From positions 1 to 39,618 of the forward strand of contig CALWSR010000030.1 of NCBI GenBank assembly GCA_944384265.1: 39,618 bases of DNA. The letters are read 5' to 3'. The notes under the pieces were generated by a model that had not been told where the DNA came from, ran no database searches, and saw only the letters and a list, made by a program, of their open reading frames with translations. The translations under genes and the position numbers were made by a program. Below, piece after piece: positions 18,086 to 25,746 of this stretch. The DNA comes from an uncultured Clostridia bacterium. Lineage in GTDB: Bacteria > Bacillota > Clostridia > Lachnospirales > Anaerotignaceae. Numbering within the stretch: the first letter of the stretch is position 1; each line of letters opens with the position of its first letter.

Positions 18086-18580
18086 TTATCCTTTCCTATC
18101 ATCCAGCTCAGACCATTCAAAATTTTCACCCCACAGAGGTATAAATATAAATTTGCTTTTTCCCAGCTCTATTGTGTCATAGACAGAAAGCTCCTGGGGG
18201 GTATAGACAGCCTCATCATTGACATATACAAGCCCTTGTGCATCTTTGGGCAATATCAATGTTTTTCTTTTTTTGGTGTCATATACAAACACAGCGTGAT
18301 TTTTTTTGGCAATGTGATTATCTCCCAATATTTGTATGTCCATGGTTTCTCCCCGGCCCAAAAAATTTTTTTCTGTCATAATCCTTCCCCCTTCAATGCA
18401 TACCAGCCAGCCCGTCACAGGGTCCATCACCTCCAAATCTCCCAAATAGGGTGTTTTGCTGTCATAGGCTGGGTCGCAATGCTTTTTTGTCAAAGCCACT
18501 GTTTTATTCCAATAGGGACAGCTGCTGCCATACCGTCTGGGGCTGAACAGGTGTCCCTCTTGACATCTCATCAAGCTCAT
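18086..18580 (-). CDS. FHA-domain protein
   Basis: 164 aa from ATG 18580 (AAGAAAGGAGG upstream; the longer frame from 18670 lacks a ribosome site). Residues 6-24 resemble half of a zinc ribbon (CQEGHLFSPRRYGSSCPYW), but the last position is Trp instead of Cys. Residues about 60-147 form an FHA domain: NFLGRGETMDIQI, IAKKNHAVFVY (normally SRxHA), a GLVYVNDEAV loop and TIELGKSKFIFI. FHA domains bind phosphothreonine and in T6SS act as assembly switches. The two usual phospho-binding Ser/Arg positions differ, so ligand binding is not certain. It lies directly before the PP2C-like gene. Confidence 0.85.
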   Translation of the reverse strand: MSLMRCQEGHLFSPRRYGSSCPYWNKTVALTKKHCDPAYDSKTPYLGDLEVMDPVTGWLVCIEGGRIMTEKNFLGRGETMDIQILGDNHIAKKNHAVFVYDTKKRKTLILPKDAQGLVYVNDEAVYTPQELSVYDTIELGKSKFIFIPLWGENFEWSELDDRKG

Positions 18581-19076
18581 ATGGAAACCTCCTTTCTTGC
18601 TGCATTTTGCTTTTGAAATGAAAATTATGTCCACAGCATAAAAATGGAAATGGCTTTCCTCCCAAAGCATATTTTTCCTTTTTTTCCATACTGCACTGTT
18701 TTATGGCTTTATAAACGGAAAATATACATTATATCTGTTACATTCCTGTCTTTTTTATGTTTTATATTGCTTTTTCAAATAAATACCTCCACAATATCAT
18801 TACTTTTTTCACATTGCCAGAATATGCAGCAAAAATCACTTCTGCTTTTTATTGCCAATAAAACCACTGTTCCATTGCTCTAATTGGAATCATATATAAG
18901 CTGCTTATAGCAATACAGCATTTTTTTCTTTTCCATTTCGTTTGTATCACACTTTTTTGTTTTCATAGTACAGCACCATACATTTTTTCATGACAGCATA
19001 GCTGCTTTATCCACAAAAAATAAGCAGGCCTTTTCCCAAAGCTGCCTATTGTCAAAGGGATATACCTGCTTTTTTT
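18581..19076. promoter_or_regulatory. intergenic region with possible minus-strand promoter and terminator
   Basis: About 500 bp without a gene. On the minus strand a TATAAT box (18733-18728) lies about 150 bp before the FHA start, with only a weak A-rich -35. A terminator-like hairpin directly follows the J-domain gene at the right end. Together these suggest that the FHA-to-effector genes form a transcription unit separate from sheath, tube and J-protein. The promoter call is weak. Confidence 0.35.
19016..19076 (-). terminator. hairpin terminator after J-domain gene
   Basis: The arms AAGCAGG (19071-19065 read on the minus strand) and CCTGCTT (19028-19022) enclose about 36 nt and are followed on the minus strand by ATTTTTT. 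A T-run also follows on the plus strand, so it could work in both directions. It begins right after the J-domain stop codon. Confidence 0.6.
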
Positions 19077-19535
19077 CTATCTAAAACGCCCTTTTCCAAA
19101 AATATGTGCATAGGCTTCATTTGTTTTCATAGGTCTTACCGTATCATCATTTTTATTTATATGAACGCCTGCTCCCTTTGGGTCGAATCCAAAAAAGCTT
19201 TCAAAAATACTGCCTGTACTTTTGAAATCGGCCGTGGCCGCAGTACGTTGTGTTCTTTTTCTTCTGTTTGGCCCGTTTGTAAAATCTGTTTGTTGAAAGC
19301 CATATTCTCTTGACTGCTCTTTTTGTCCCAATCTTTGATTATCATACTCTGCTTTTTTTGTTTCATCGCTTAATATGCCATAGGCCTCATTCATTTCTTT
19401 AAAAACTGCTTCTGCCTTTGGATTGTTTTTGTTCACATCGGGATGAAATTTTTTTGCCAGCTTGCGAAATGATTTTTTAATCTCTTCCTGTGTGGCTGTT
19501 GGTTCCACCTGCAAAATTTTATAATAGTCCTTCAT
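19077..19535 (-). CDS. J-domain (DnaJ-like) co-chaperone
   Basis: 152 aa, ATG with GAGGGTG upstream. Residues 3-67 are a classic J domain: [20 protein letters not shown], the HPD tripeptide at 31-33, then [17 protein letters not shown]. There is no G/F-rich, zinc-finger or substrate-binding part as in full DnaJ; the last 85 residues are low-complexity, ending [17 protein letters not shown]. Known role: the HPD loop stimulates an Hsp70 ATPase. The SAP/Hsp70-like ATPase at 12414-15041 is the obvious partner. The gene is 240 bp downstream of the tube gene, separated from it by two strong hairpins. Confidence 0.9.
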   Translation of the reverse strand: MKDYYKILQVEPTATQEEIKKSFRKLAKKFHPDVNKNNPKAEAVFKEMNEAYGILSDETKKAEYDNQRLGQKEQSREYGFQQTDFTNGPNRRKRTQRTAATADFKSTGSIFESFFGFDPKGAGVHINKNDDTVRPMKTNEAYAHIFGKGRFR

Positions 19536-19642
19536 GTAAACACCCTCACTGTTGATTTTCTGCTTTTACAAAAGCTATTTTTGCAAAATACCATTTCATA
19601 ATACTGCTTTACATTTTGTTTCTATTTTTATAGAATAGAAAT

Positions 19643-19729
19643 GTATGCGGAAAATAGATACTTTGGTCAGTGCTTTTTTCCGCATACCTTCTTTGTGTCC
19701 CCTCAGTGCTTTTTTTACGCACTGAGGGG
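19643..19729 (-). repeat. two perfect hairpins between tube gene and J-domain gene
   Basis: Hairpin 1 has 11-bp arms CCCCTCAGTGC (19699-19709) and GCACTGAGGGG (19719-19729). Hairpin 2 has 12-bp arms GTATGCGGAAAA (19643-19654) and TTTTCCGCATAC (19676-19687). Neither is followed by a clean T-run on the minus strand. They lie just after the tube gene and could be partial terminators or 3'-end stabilisers. Confidence 0.6.
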
Positions 19730-19775
19730 CGTTTCTATTCCTTCCTGTTTTGCTTTACAAGCATATATTGATACA

Positions 19776-20201
19776 TTAGAAGGAATAGCCGCCGTCAATG
19801 GTGGTCATTTCAAATTTGTCTTTTTTCTGTCTGATGACAAGTGTAAATTCTCCAATGCCCTCTGTATCTCCATAGCGTTCCTGATAGTCCACAACAAATG
19901 CATTGGGAAAATGTACCTTTCTGACAATTTGATTTGCAGAAACAATTTCTACGGTTGCTTTTCTGTAACTGTCGGCACTTTCTGCTCTTACAACAGACCA
20001 TTTTGCAATCTTCATCGTATCGTCTGCCGCATCGCCATCCACCGCTGTCAAAATTCTGCCTGTAAGAATCATTGTGTTTACCACATCTGTGGACCTTGCA
20101 TTGGAATCATCCGGTGTGTCTGTGATAAATTTACAGGTTTCAATGCTGTGTTCGTCCAAGCTGATGGATTCTGCACCTTCGATGGTTAATCTGATGCCCA
20201 T
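19776..20201 (-). CDS. Hcp-like tube protein
   Basis: 141 aa, ATG with AAAGGGG upstream. The sequence is nearly all beta strands, with a C-terminal block FPNAFVVDYQERYGDTEGIG followed by FTLVIRQKKDKFEM. This resembles the Hcp/phage-tube pattern (conserved 'F..AFVVDY....D..G.G.F.L.IRQ.KD'). Length fits an Hcp or tail-tube monomer. Hexameric rings of such proteins stack into the inner tube that is expelled by sheath contraction. The gene follows the sheath-like gene by 71 bp, the usual sheath-tube order. The family call rests on pattern and order; no signal peptide is present. Confidence 0.65.
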   Translation of the reverse strand: MGIRLTIEGAESISLDEHSIETCKFITDTPDDSNARSTDVVNTMILTGRILTAVDGDAADDTMKIAKWSVVRAESADSYRKATVEIVSANQIVRKVHFPNAFVVDYQERYGDTEGIGEFTLVIRQKKDKFEMTTIDGGYSF

Positions 20202-20272
20202 ATGAAAAACCCCTTTCTGAATAAAAATATAAAATAGTATTTATATAAACACATTGCTGTGCCTATATCTTA

Positions 20273-22447
20273 TCAACCCATTGCCGCATTTTTGTTCAGC
20301 ACAATTTCCAGATTTTTGGTGTTTCCGTTGAAGCTTAAATTGACATTGCAAATGTTGTATTCTTCTTCAATGTTATAATTCATATCATCTCCTGCCGCCA
20401 TAATGGAATTGACATAGCCTGTTTTGCCAATCCATCTGCTTTTTTGGCTCAAAGGATTTGCACTAAAGAAGGAGATGACATTGTCATGCTTATAGTCCGC
20501 TGTTTCGGCACGCATCATTCTGGTGATGTAGGTTGCTGCCAGTGTTTTGTAAATACATTCATATTCGTTGTTTACCATTTGCATACTTCTGGCCTTGTAT
20601 ACCGTAATCTGTTTGATGTCTTTTCCCTCCAGCTGGTTATTGTCGCTGGAAAATATAAAACCAAAATTTTTGTTGTTTATGTTGTCTTTGATATTGTTTG
20701 TATAACCGCTGATTTCTTTTGCCAATGTGGTTGGTACCTTCAAAGCATGGTTAGAGGCTTCAATATCAAAGCGTACACCGGGATAATCCGGATTGACATT
20801 TTTAAAACGGCCTCTTAAAAATTCGGGGCATTGATATGCCGCCACAATGCCTGCCGCCACATAGGAAGCAGGAATGTAAACCCCTTCTATCCACAGCTTG
20901 AGCAGGTCCTTTTTCTCCTGAGAAATGTATGCCCCCTCATCTGTGGCAATCATATAGGAGTCCAGTATCAGTCCGGATTTGTTTTTGGGTACAATGCTCA
21001 TGTTGGGCAGTGCAGGAATTGCATATTCGCTGTAATCCTTTCTGGTCAGTACTTGGGTTCTGTCCATGTAGGCTTCAATGCCGTTTGTGGCCACCTTTGT
21101 AAATGAGGTATCCTCACAGGTTTCAAAGCTAAAAAAGGTTTGTATTTTATAGTCGCATATGCCATATAACAATGATGTCAAAGACTCCATTGTGTTTACA
21201 TCCGGCTTGGATACCTTTTTGTTGCCCTTAAAACGCTCTCTGGTCAGCTTCACATTGGATTCTGTTGTAAATTCGATGTCGTTTACAATGCCAAACCATA
21301 TTGTATTTCTAAAATCATTTTTGTTGTTGACTGTGTTTAAATATACCTGCAATCTGGGCAGATTGCTGCTTTTTACAAGCATATCCAGCTTGTTGTTGCA
21401 TATGAGCATGGTGGGAACCATACCCTTGTTTTTGGATTGATATTGGTCAAAATAAATAAACACACCCAATATTTTTTCAATCAAGGGCTTTACCACTTTG
21501 ATAAAATCTCCCTTTGTTTCCTGATAAAATTCCAAATAGGAATTGTATTTTTCCACTTCCTTTGGAATATCAATTTCTGTTGTGTTGGTCACAGGCAGGG
21601 GGCAAAATGTTCTGACAACCAAATCCGAAACATAATCTGTTGGGTTGTCTGTCACATTTTCATAATCCTCTTTAAACACCTCTATCAGTGCATTTGTGGT
21701 GGAATCCTCCGCAATGGCCACAGCCGTGCTTTGGCTGGTGGGCCGTTCTATGATTTTCAATTCTCCTTCTTCCCCCATGGTCAAAAGACCTGCCACAAAT
21801 TTTTCAGAGCTTTCTCCATCTCCTGTGCGGCCTGCCAGCAGACGCTGTTTGGAGTCCTCAATGGCCAATGGCAGCATTGCCATAATGTTGTTGTAGCTTT
21901 TGCTTGCCTCTTCAAATTTTACATTCAGCTTATCTCCAATGTCTAAACGCAGTGGGTCCTCTTCGTCCAGCTTTTCATATTCTCCATAAAGATAATGGAT
22001 TTCCTTTCTCACAAAACGGATATCGTCCATTACTTTTTTGGGGCTAATCATATCCAATATTTTGTCAAATTTAAAATCCACATTTTCAATGCCTTGGGAG
22101 CGTTTTGTCTGTATCATGGTCAAAAGCATTTTCAAAAAATCGTTGTTTTGGTCTATTATAATTTCCTGAATGCAGTCTTCAGGAATGGCTTCCGGCTTTT
22201 TCAATGTATATATTACCTTTTGATTGGCTGCATTAAAAAAGCTGTAAACCGTTGGTGAAAATTTGTCCAAAAATTCATCAAAGCTTTTTACCAAAAGATG
22301 GCCGTTGATTTCTTTTACTTTGTCATCGTCTACACTTTCCAATCCTTTTACATCCCCAACCAATGTGAGCAAATCCAGCTTTTCCGGATTGATTTCATCA
22401 AACAGTATGGTACGATTGGTTTGTTCAATAATTTCCATAGCTTGCAT
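20273..22447 (-). CDS. contractile-sheath-like protein (TssB+TssC-like in one chain)
   Basis: 724 aa; ATG 22447 is 3 nt from AAAGGA, and ATG 22438 is a possible alternative. It is the first gene of the minus block. The N-terminal 150 residues (LLTLVGDVKGLES, INGHLLVKSFDEFLDKFSPT) resemble a TssB-type subunit. The later part follows the order of TssC: TIWFGIVNDIEF (about 380, compare 'PYGVLVGDYEF'), IPALPNMSIVP (about 476, the position of the 'PRFLLR' segment), LWIEGVYIPASYVAAGIVAA (about 518, compare 'LWGNAAYALA') and a beta C-terminus NICNVNLSFNGNTKNLEIVL. The length is close to TssB plus TssC combined. Inference: one fused protein forms the contractile sheath. Without a profile search this stays moderate. 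Confidence 0.55.
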   Translation of the reverse strand: MQAMEIIEQTNRTILFDEINPEKLDLLTLVGDVKGLESVDDDKVKEINGHLLVKSFDEFLDKFSPTVYSFFNAANQKVIYTLKKPEAIPEDCIQEIIIDQNNDFLKMLLTMIQTKRSQGIENVDFKFDKILDMISPKKVMDDIRFVRKEIHYLYGEYEKLDEEDPLRLDIGDKLNVKFEEASKSYNNIMAMLPLAIEDSKQRLLAGRTGDGESSEKFVAGLLTMGEEGELKIIERPTSQSTAVAIAEDSTTNALIEVFKEDYENVTDNPTDYVSDLVVRTFCPLPVTNTTEIDIPKEVEKYNSYLEFYQETKGDFIKVVKPLIEKILGVFIYFDQYQSKNKGMVPTMLICNNKLDMLVKSSNLPRLQVYLNTVNNKNDFRNTIWFGIVNDIEFTTESNVKLTRERFKGNKKVSKPDVNTMESLTSLLYGICDYKIQTFFSFETCEDTSFTKVATNGIEAYMDRTQVLTRKDYSEYAIPALPNMSIVPKNKSGLILDSYMIATDEGAYISQEKKDLLKLWIEGVYIPASYVAAGIVAAYQCPEFLRGRFKNVNPDYPGVRFDIEASNHALKVPTTLAKEISGYTNNIKDNINNKNFGFIFSSDNNQLEGKDIKQITVYKARSMQMVNNEYECIYKTLAATYITRMMRAETADYKHDNVISFFSANPLSQKSRWIGKTGYVNSIMAAGDDMNYNIEEEYNICNVNLSFNGNTKNLEIVLNKNAAMG

Positions 22448-22497
22448 ACTTCCTTTCTTTTTTAAAATTTGATGGTATTGACATCATGCTTTATCAT

Positions 22498-22624
22498 CAA
22501 TCGGCTCTCTGTCATACACAGAGAAATATAGCTTCATTTGTTATAAAAAATACTATTTTAATGCTATCTCACCATTCCATCATTTTATAGCACACAAAAC
22601 AATGAAGCTATATCAAACCGATTG
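22498..22624. repeat. inverted repeat in sheath-gene leader
   Basis: ATATAGCTTCATT (22526-22538) and AATGAAGCTATAT (22601-22613) are perfect 13-bp inverted copies 62 bp apart; outside them CAATCGG (22498-22504) and CCGATTG (22618-22624) also match. It could be a stem in the mRNA leader, a binding site or the ends of an invertible segment. Confidence 0.6.
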
Positions 22625-22662
22625 TAAACAAATATTTTTATCATGTTTTCTGCCCCTACTAT

Positions 22663-22797
22663 ATAGTCTGAAATAACACCATTTTTGTCACGCTTTTTTT
22701 GACATTTTTCATCATTTTTTATTATTTTTTGCCAATCATATTTTATTGCTTACTATATAATCTAAAATAGGCTCATTTTTGTCACGCTTTTTTATAT
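22663..22797 (-). promoter_or_regulatory. two direct copies of a promoter-like block upstream of the sheath gene
   Basis: Read on the minus strand, both copies have AAAAAAGCGTGACAAAAATG, then a 10-nt variable part, then AGA(C/T)TATATAGTA. Equivalent bases are 94 bp apart (GTCACGC at 22687 and 22781 on the plus strand). GTGACA resembles a -35 box, and the T/A-rich end could hold a -10 at 17 to 20 nt spacing. Duplicated promoters or activator sites are the likely reading. Confidence 0.5.
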
Positions 22798-23109
22798 TTT
22801 TTTTTATTTTTCAACATTTTACAGCACGAATGTGTAAGCTGCTATGGCATGACTGATTTACATATTACAAAAAACACATAAAGCAGCATGGTAACAAACA
22901 GCCAAAAGGGTGTGAAATCGGTTGAAATGCAAATGAATGAAAAGGGTTAAAATATATGGCAAAAAAATGGATATAAAACAAAATAAGAAAGGAAACATAA
23001 AATAATGTATAATACTTGGTCAATCAATGCTTTAAAAAAAACTTTGTGTATTGCTGAAAATTTGTTTTGTCCATGCAAAACAAAAAAACAATGATTTATA
23101 AAACTACTT

Positions 23110-23139
23110 TTGTCATTGAAATAAGGGATGTATTATAAT
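23110..23139 (+). promoter_or_regulatory. promoter of the secreted-protein pair
   Basis: TTGTCA (23110-23115), 18-bp spacer, TATAAT (23134-23139), with a TG two to three bases before the -10. It lies about 170 bp upstream of the first ATG at 23309 and fits a sigma-A promoter well. Confidence 0.7.
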
Positions 23140-23308
23140 ATAATATAGTCAATATGAATTGCAATCATATTGATGTTCCTTTCCTTCCAAAAAAGGAATC
23201 AAAGGGTTTCATACTTTTCCTTTTGCAGTCTATAAAAAAGAAAAAATGCAGAAGGGATGATGAAATCAATATTTCGTAGCCAACAGAATCCAAAGGAGAA
23301 ATTCTATT

Positions 23309-24232
23309 ATGAAAAAAAGCTGTATTATGTTATTTCTATTATGCTGGTGTATCACTTGTACTTCCTATACAGCATATGCTGCAAAAAGAATCGGGCAGGC
23401 TGTCCATACAGATATCATTGCCTATATCAATGATTTGCCTATTCCCTCCTATAATATCAATGGACAAACAGCCATTGTTGCAGAGGATTTAGAACAATAT
23501 GGTTTTAGAGTACATTATTGGGAGGAAGAACGCCTTCTACAATTAGACTATGTACCAACTGACAATGTTAAAATTACAGCAGATTATACACCTAAAAAAA
23601 ATACAAAACCCATTGGTTCTTTTGCAGCCAATGTATACCAAACGGATATTACAACACGTCTTAAGGGAGATGAAATCCCTTCCTTCAACATAGGGGGAAA
23701 AACATTGATTTTCATAGATGCTCTGGAAAAATATGGTGATGTGGTTTGGTATCCACAAGAAAGAGAAATCCGCTTTACCTATGTGCCAAATTGGAAATTA
23801 GAGGTTCCCAATGATGATACAAAAGATAAAACAGCAAGTATTTCTCACTTTGTATTGGAATTGACAAGAGATGAAACAGGAGAATTCGTAGTGAGTGGAG
23901 AAAATGAACAATATATTACATATGTTTCCTTTCGGGGTGGCAAATCCCCTGTTGGTTTTCAATTTTCTTTATACCAAAATGTAAATTTGCAAACTTCAGA
24001 TGTTGCTCATTTACTCAATCAAATGCTCAATGCTGACAGAGGAGAATGGATTGCAGATGATACCACATTTGCTAACAAGCATATGAAAGTTTTTATCAAT
24101 GAAGAACCTGTTTCTATTTTGAATGTGACTGGCGGGGGCGGAAATGGTCATACGGATTATTTCTTTTCACTGGATAAAAATATACGAAAACTAGAGGAAA
24201 TACAATCCATTGAAGTACAGCTGATACCATAA
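23309..24232 (+). CDS. secreted protein with copper-amine-oxidase-N-like repeats (paralog 1)
   Basis: 307 aa, ATG with AAAGGAGA upstream. It has a Sec signal peptide (MKKS plus Cys/Leu-rich core, cut near TAYA-AKRIG). Two copies of a stalk-like repeat follow: PSYNINGQTAIVAEDLEQYG then VHYWEEERLLQLDY, and PSFNIGGKTLIFIDALEKYG then VVWYPQEREIRFTY. This is the copper-amine-oxidase N-terminal (Cu_amine_oxidN1-like) pattern common in Clostridia, which does not imply copper or enzyme activity. The C-terminal 120 residues are strand-rich and unrecognised. There is no LPXTG or SLH anchor, so it is probably released or bound through other proteins. It is the first gene of a two-gene unit. Confidence 0.8.
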   Translation: MKKSCIMLFLLCWCITCTSYTAYAAKRIGQAVHTDIIAYINDLPIPSYNINGQTAIVAEDLEQYGFRVHYWEEERLLQLDYVPTDNVKITADYTPKKNTKPIGSFAANVYQTDITTRLKGDEIPSFNIGGKTLIFIDALEKYGDVVWYPQEREIRFTYVPNWKLEVPNDDTKDKTASISHFVLELTRDETGEFVVSGENEQYITYVSFRGGKSPVGFQFSLYQNVNLQTSDVAHLLNQMLNADRGEWIADDTTFANKHMKVFINEEPVSILNVTGGGGNGHTDYFFSLDKNIRKLEEIQSIEVQLIP

Positions 24233-24285
24233 CATATGCTGACTGTAAAAAATAGTATGCGCAATCAAAAAGGGGGGATTTTATT

Positions 24286-25218
24286 ATGAAAAAACGCTTT
24301 ATTCTGTTATTTGTATTTTGCTGTTGTATCATATGTATTTCTGATACAGCATATGCTGCAAAAAGAATCGGGCAGGCTACCTACACAGACATTGTTACTT
24401 ATGTCAATCACTTTCCCATTTCAACCTATGACATCAACGGCCAGACAGCCATTGTTGCAGAAGACTTGCAATACTATGGTTTTGATATACAGTATCAAAA
24501 TGAATATCGCCTTTTGGATATAAAATACAGTTCTGGCTGGGGTTCAGCAAATCATATCCCTAAACAAGATATAAAGCCCAGCGGTTCCTTTGCAGCCAAT
24601 ATATACCAGACAGACATTACAACACGGTTTGAGGGAAAAGAAATTACCAGCTACAATATAGGCGGAAAAACAATGATTCCAATGGATGCTCTGGAAAAAT
24701 ACGGCAAGACAATATGGTATCCTGAAGGAAAAAAATTATACTTTACATATACACCAAGCTCTGAATATACATCAGGCTGGACATTAGGGCCTCCAAAAGA
24801 TTTTGACAGTGATATATCAAAAAATATTTCCGATTTTACATTGGAGATGACAAGAGATGAAGCAGGAAGGTTTATACTGGAAGGAGAAAATTATCAATAC
24901 TTTCACACTTTACATTTCGATGGGGATGAAGAAAGTACTCGTTTTGAAATTTCTATTACTCAATTCGGTCTGTCTAAAGCCGCAGAAGTATCTGGCTTGC
25001 TCCATAGAATGACTAACACTGAAAGAGGAGAATGGATTACAGATGACACTACATTTGCCAATGAACACATGAAAATATCTATCAATGGGGAGCCTGTTTC
25101 TATTTTGTATGTTACAGGCTTAAGCGGCAATAATCATGTAGATTTTTACTTTTCACTAGATAAACAGTTCAAAACATTAGAGGAAATACAGTCCATTCGA
25201 GTGCAGTTGATACCATAG
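24286..25218 (+). CDS. secreted protein with copper-amine-oxidase-N-like repeats (paralog 2)
   Basis: 310 aa, ATG after AAAAGGGGGGA. It is a tandem duplicate of the preceding gene: same signal peptide layout (cut near TAYA-AKRIG), same two stalk repeats (TYDINGQTAIVAEDLQYYG; SYNIGGKTMIPMDALEKYG) and the same ending (KTLEEIQSIRVQLIP against RKLEEIQSIEVQLIP). The segment about 155-235 differs most. It follows 53 bp behind its paralog without a terminator, so the two are likely co-transcribed. No catalytic motif or wall anchor is visible. Confidence 0.8.
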   Translation: MKKRFILLFVFCCCIICISDTAYAAKRIGQATYTDIVTYVNHFPISTYDINGQTAIVAEDLQYYGFDIQYQNEYRLLDIKYSSGWGSANHIPKQDIKPSGSFAANIYQTDITTRFEGKEITSYNIGGKTMIPMDALEKYGKTIWYPEGKKLYFTYTPSSEYTSGWTLGPPKDFDSDISKNISDFTLEMTRDEAGRFILEGENYQYFHTLHFDGDEESTRFEISITQFGLSKAAEVSGLLHRMTNTERGEWITDDTTFANEHMKISINGEPVSILYVTGLSGNNHVDFYFSLDKQFKTLEEIQSIRVQLIP

Positions 25219-25276
25219 GCAGTGTTGATTTTAAAAAAATTTGTTATTTCTATTTCGCTTTTGTTCATACCTAATC

Positions 25277-25609
25277 CTATATACACAACATACATATAAC
25301 ATTGATATCAGCCATTGAAAAAGAAGCTATCACATAGGATAGTTTCTTTTTGTTTTTTGACTTGAATTCCATTGCCCAAAGCAGATGTACACCATTGGAC
25401 ATATGGTTTTTGATATGATTTTGCATACCTTCAACCTCTTCTATTCTTTTTATATTATATGTCGTTTCATTTCCTTGTATTTCCTCTGAAAATGTAACAT
25501 TCATTTTTTCATCCATCATAAGCTTCATATACTCATTAACATATCTATCCTTGATGACAAAGCATCCATAATCCTTCTTCCAACAGTTGTTCATCCCCAG
25601 AGCTTCCAT
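25277..25609 (-). CDS. small hypothetical protein, 3' end doubtful
   Basis: 110 aa, soluble, no family recognised. The ATG at 25609 has no clear ribosome site. The last 25 or so codons read through a hairpin that looks like a terminator of the convergent genes (25318-25352), so the natural C-terminus may have been lost. The segment FSEEIQGNETTYNIKR...EG is loosely repeated in a 37-codon frame just upstream (25746-25633: FREN-GTTYYDLDF...EG), suggesting two tandem copies of one family, the first cut by the transposase remnant. An immunity-type role is possible but not supported by any motif. Confidence 0.35.
   Translation of the reverse strand: MEALGMNNCWKKDYGCFVIKDRYVNEYMKLMMDEKMNVTFSEEIQGNETTYNIKRIEEVEGMQNHIKNHMSNGVHLLWAMEFKSKNKKKLSYVIASFSMADINVICMLCI
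25318..25352 (+). terminator. terminator after the secreted-protein pair
   Basis: AAAAAGAAGCTATC and GATAGTTTCTTTTT form a long stem with a short loop, followed by GTTTTTTG. It lies about 100 bp after the second secreted-protein gene and may also stop minus-strand transcripts. Confidence 0.65.
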
Positions 25610-25632
25610 TTAGATGATAGCTGCATCATTTT

Positions 25633-25746
25633 TTATACAAGCTTTCTCTCTATCCCTTCTAAATTTTTTGCATCTCCTTGAAAATCCAAATCATAATATG
25701 TTGTTCCATTTTCTCTGAAAATAAAACATTCATTTCCCTCCCCCAT
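25633..25746 (-). pseudogene. 37-codon fragment related to the neighbouring hypothetical gene
   Basis: The frame MGEGNECFIFRENGTTYYDL... ends at TAA 25635-25633. It shares the spacing of F, E, G, TTY and EG with the 110-aa protein next to it. Its start coincides with the first base of the transposase remnant, which suggests that the 5' part was removed by an insertion. The resemblance is short and weak. Confidence 0.3.

Larger units (their letters stand above)
22448..23308. promoter_or_regulatory. 860-bp divergent control region
   Basis: There is no gene here. It separates the minus-strand injection locus from the plus-strand secreted proteins. It contains the sheath-gene leader with an inverted repeat (22498-22624), two copies of a promoter-like block (around 22665-22700 and 22750-22795) and a strong plus-strand promoter (23110-23139). 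The rest is AT-rich without other structure I can support. Confidence 0.7.
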
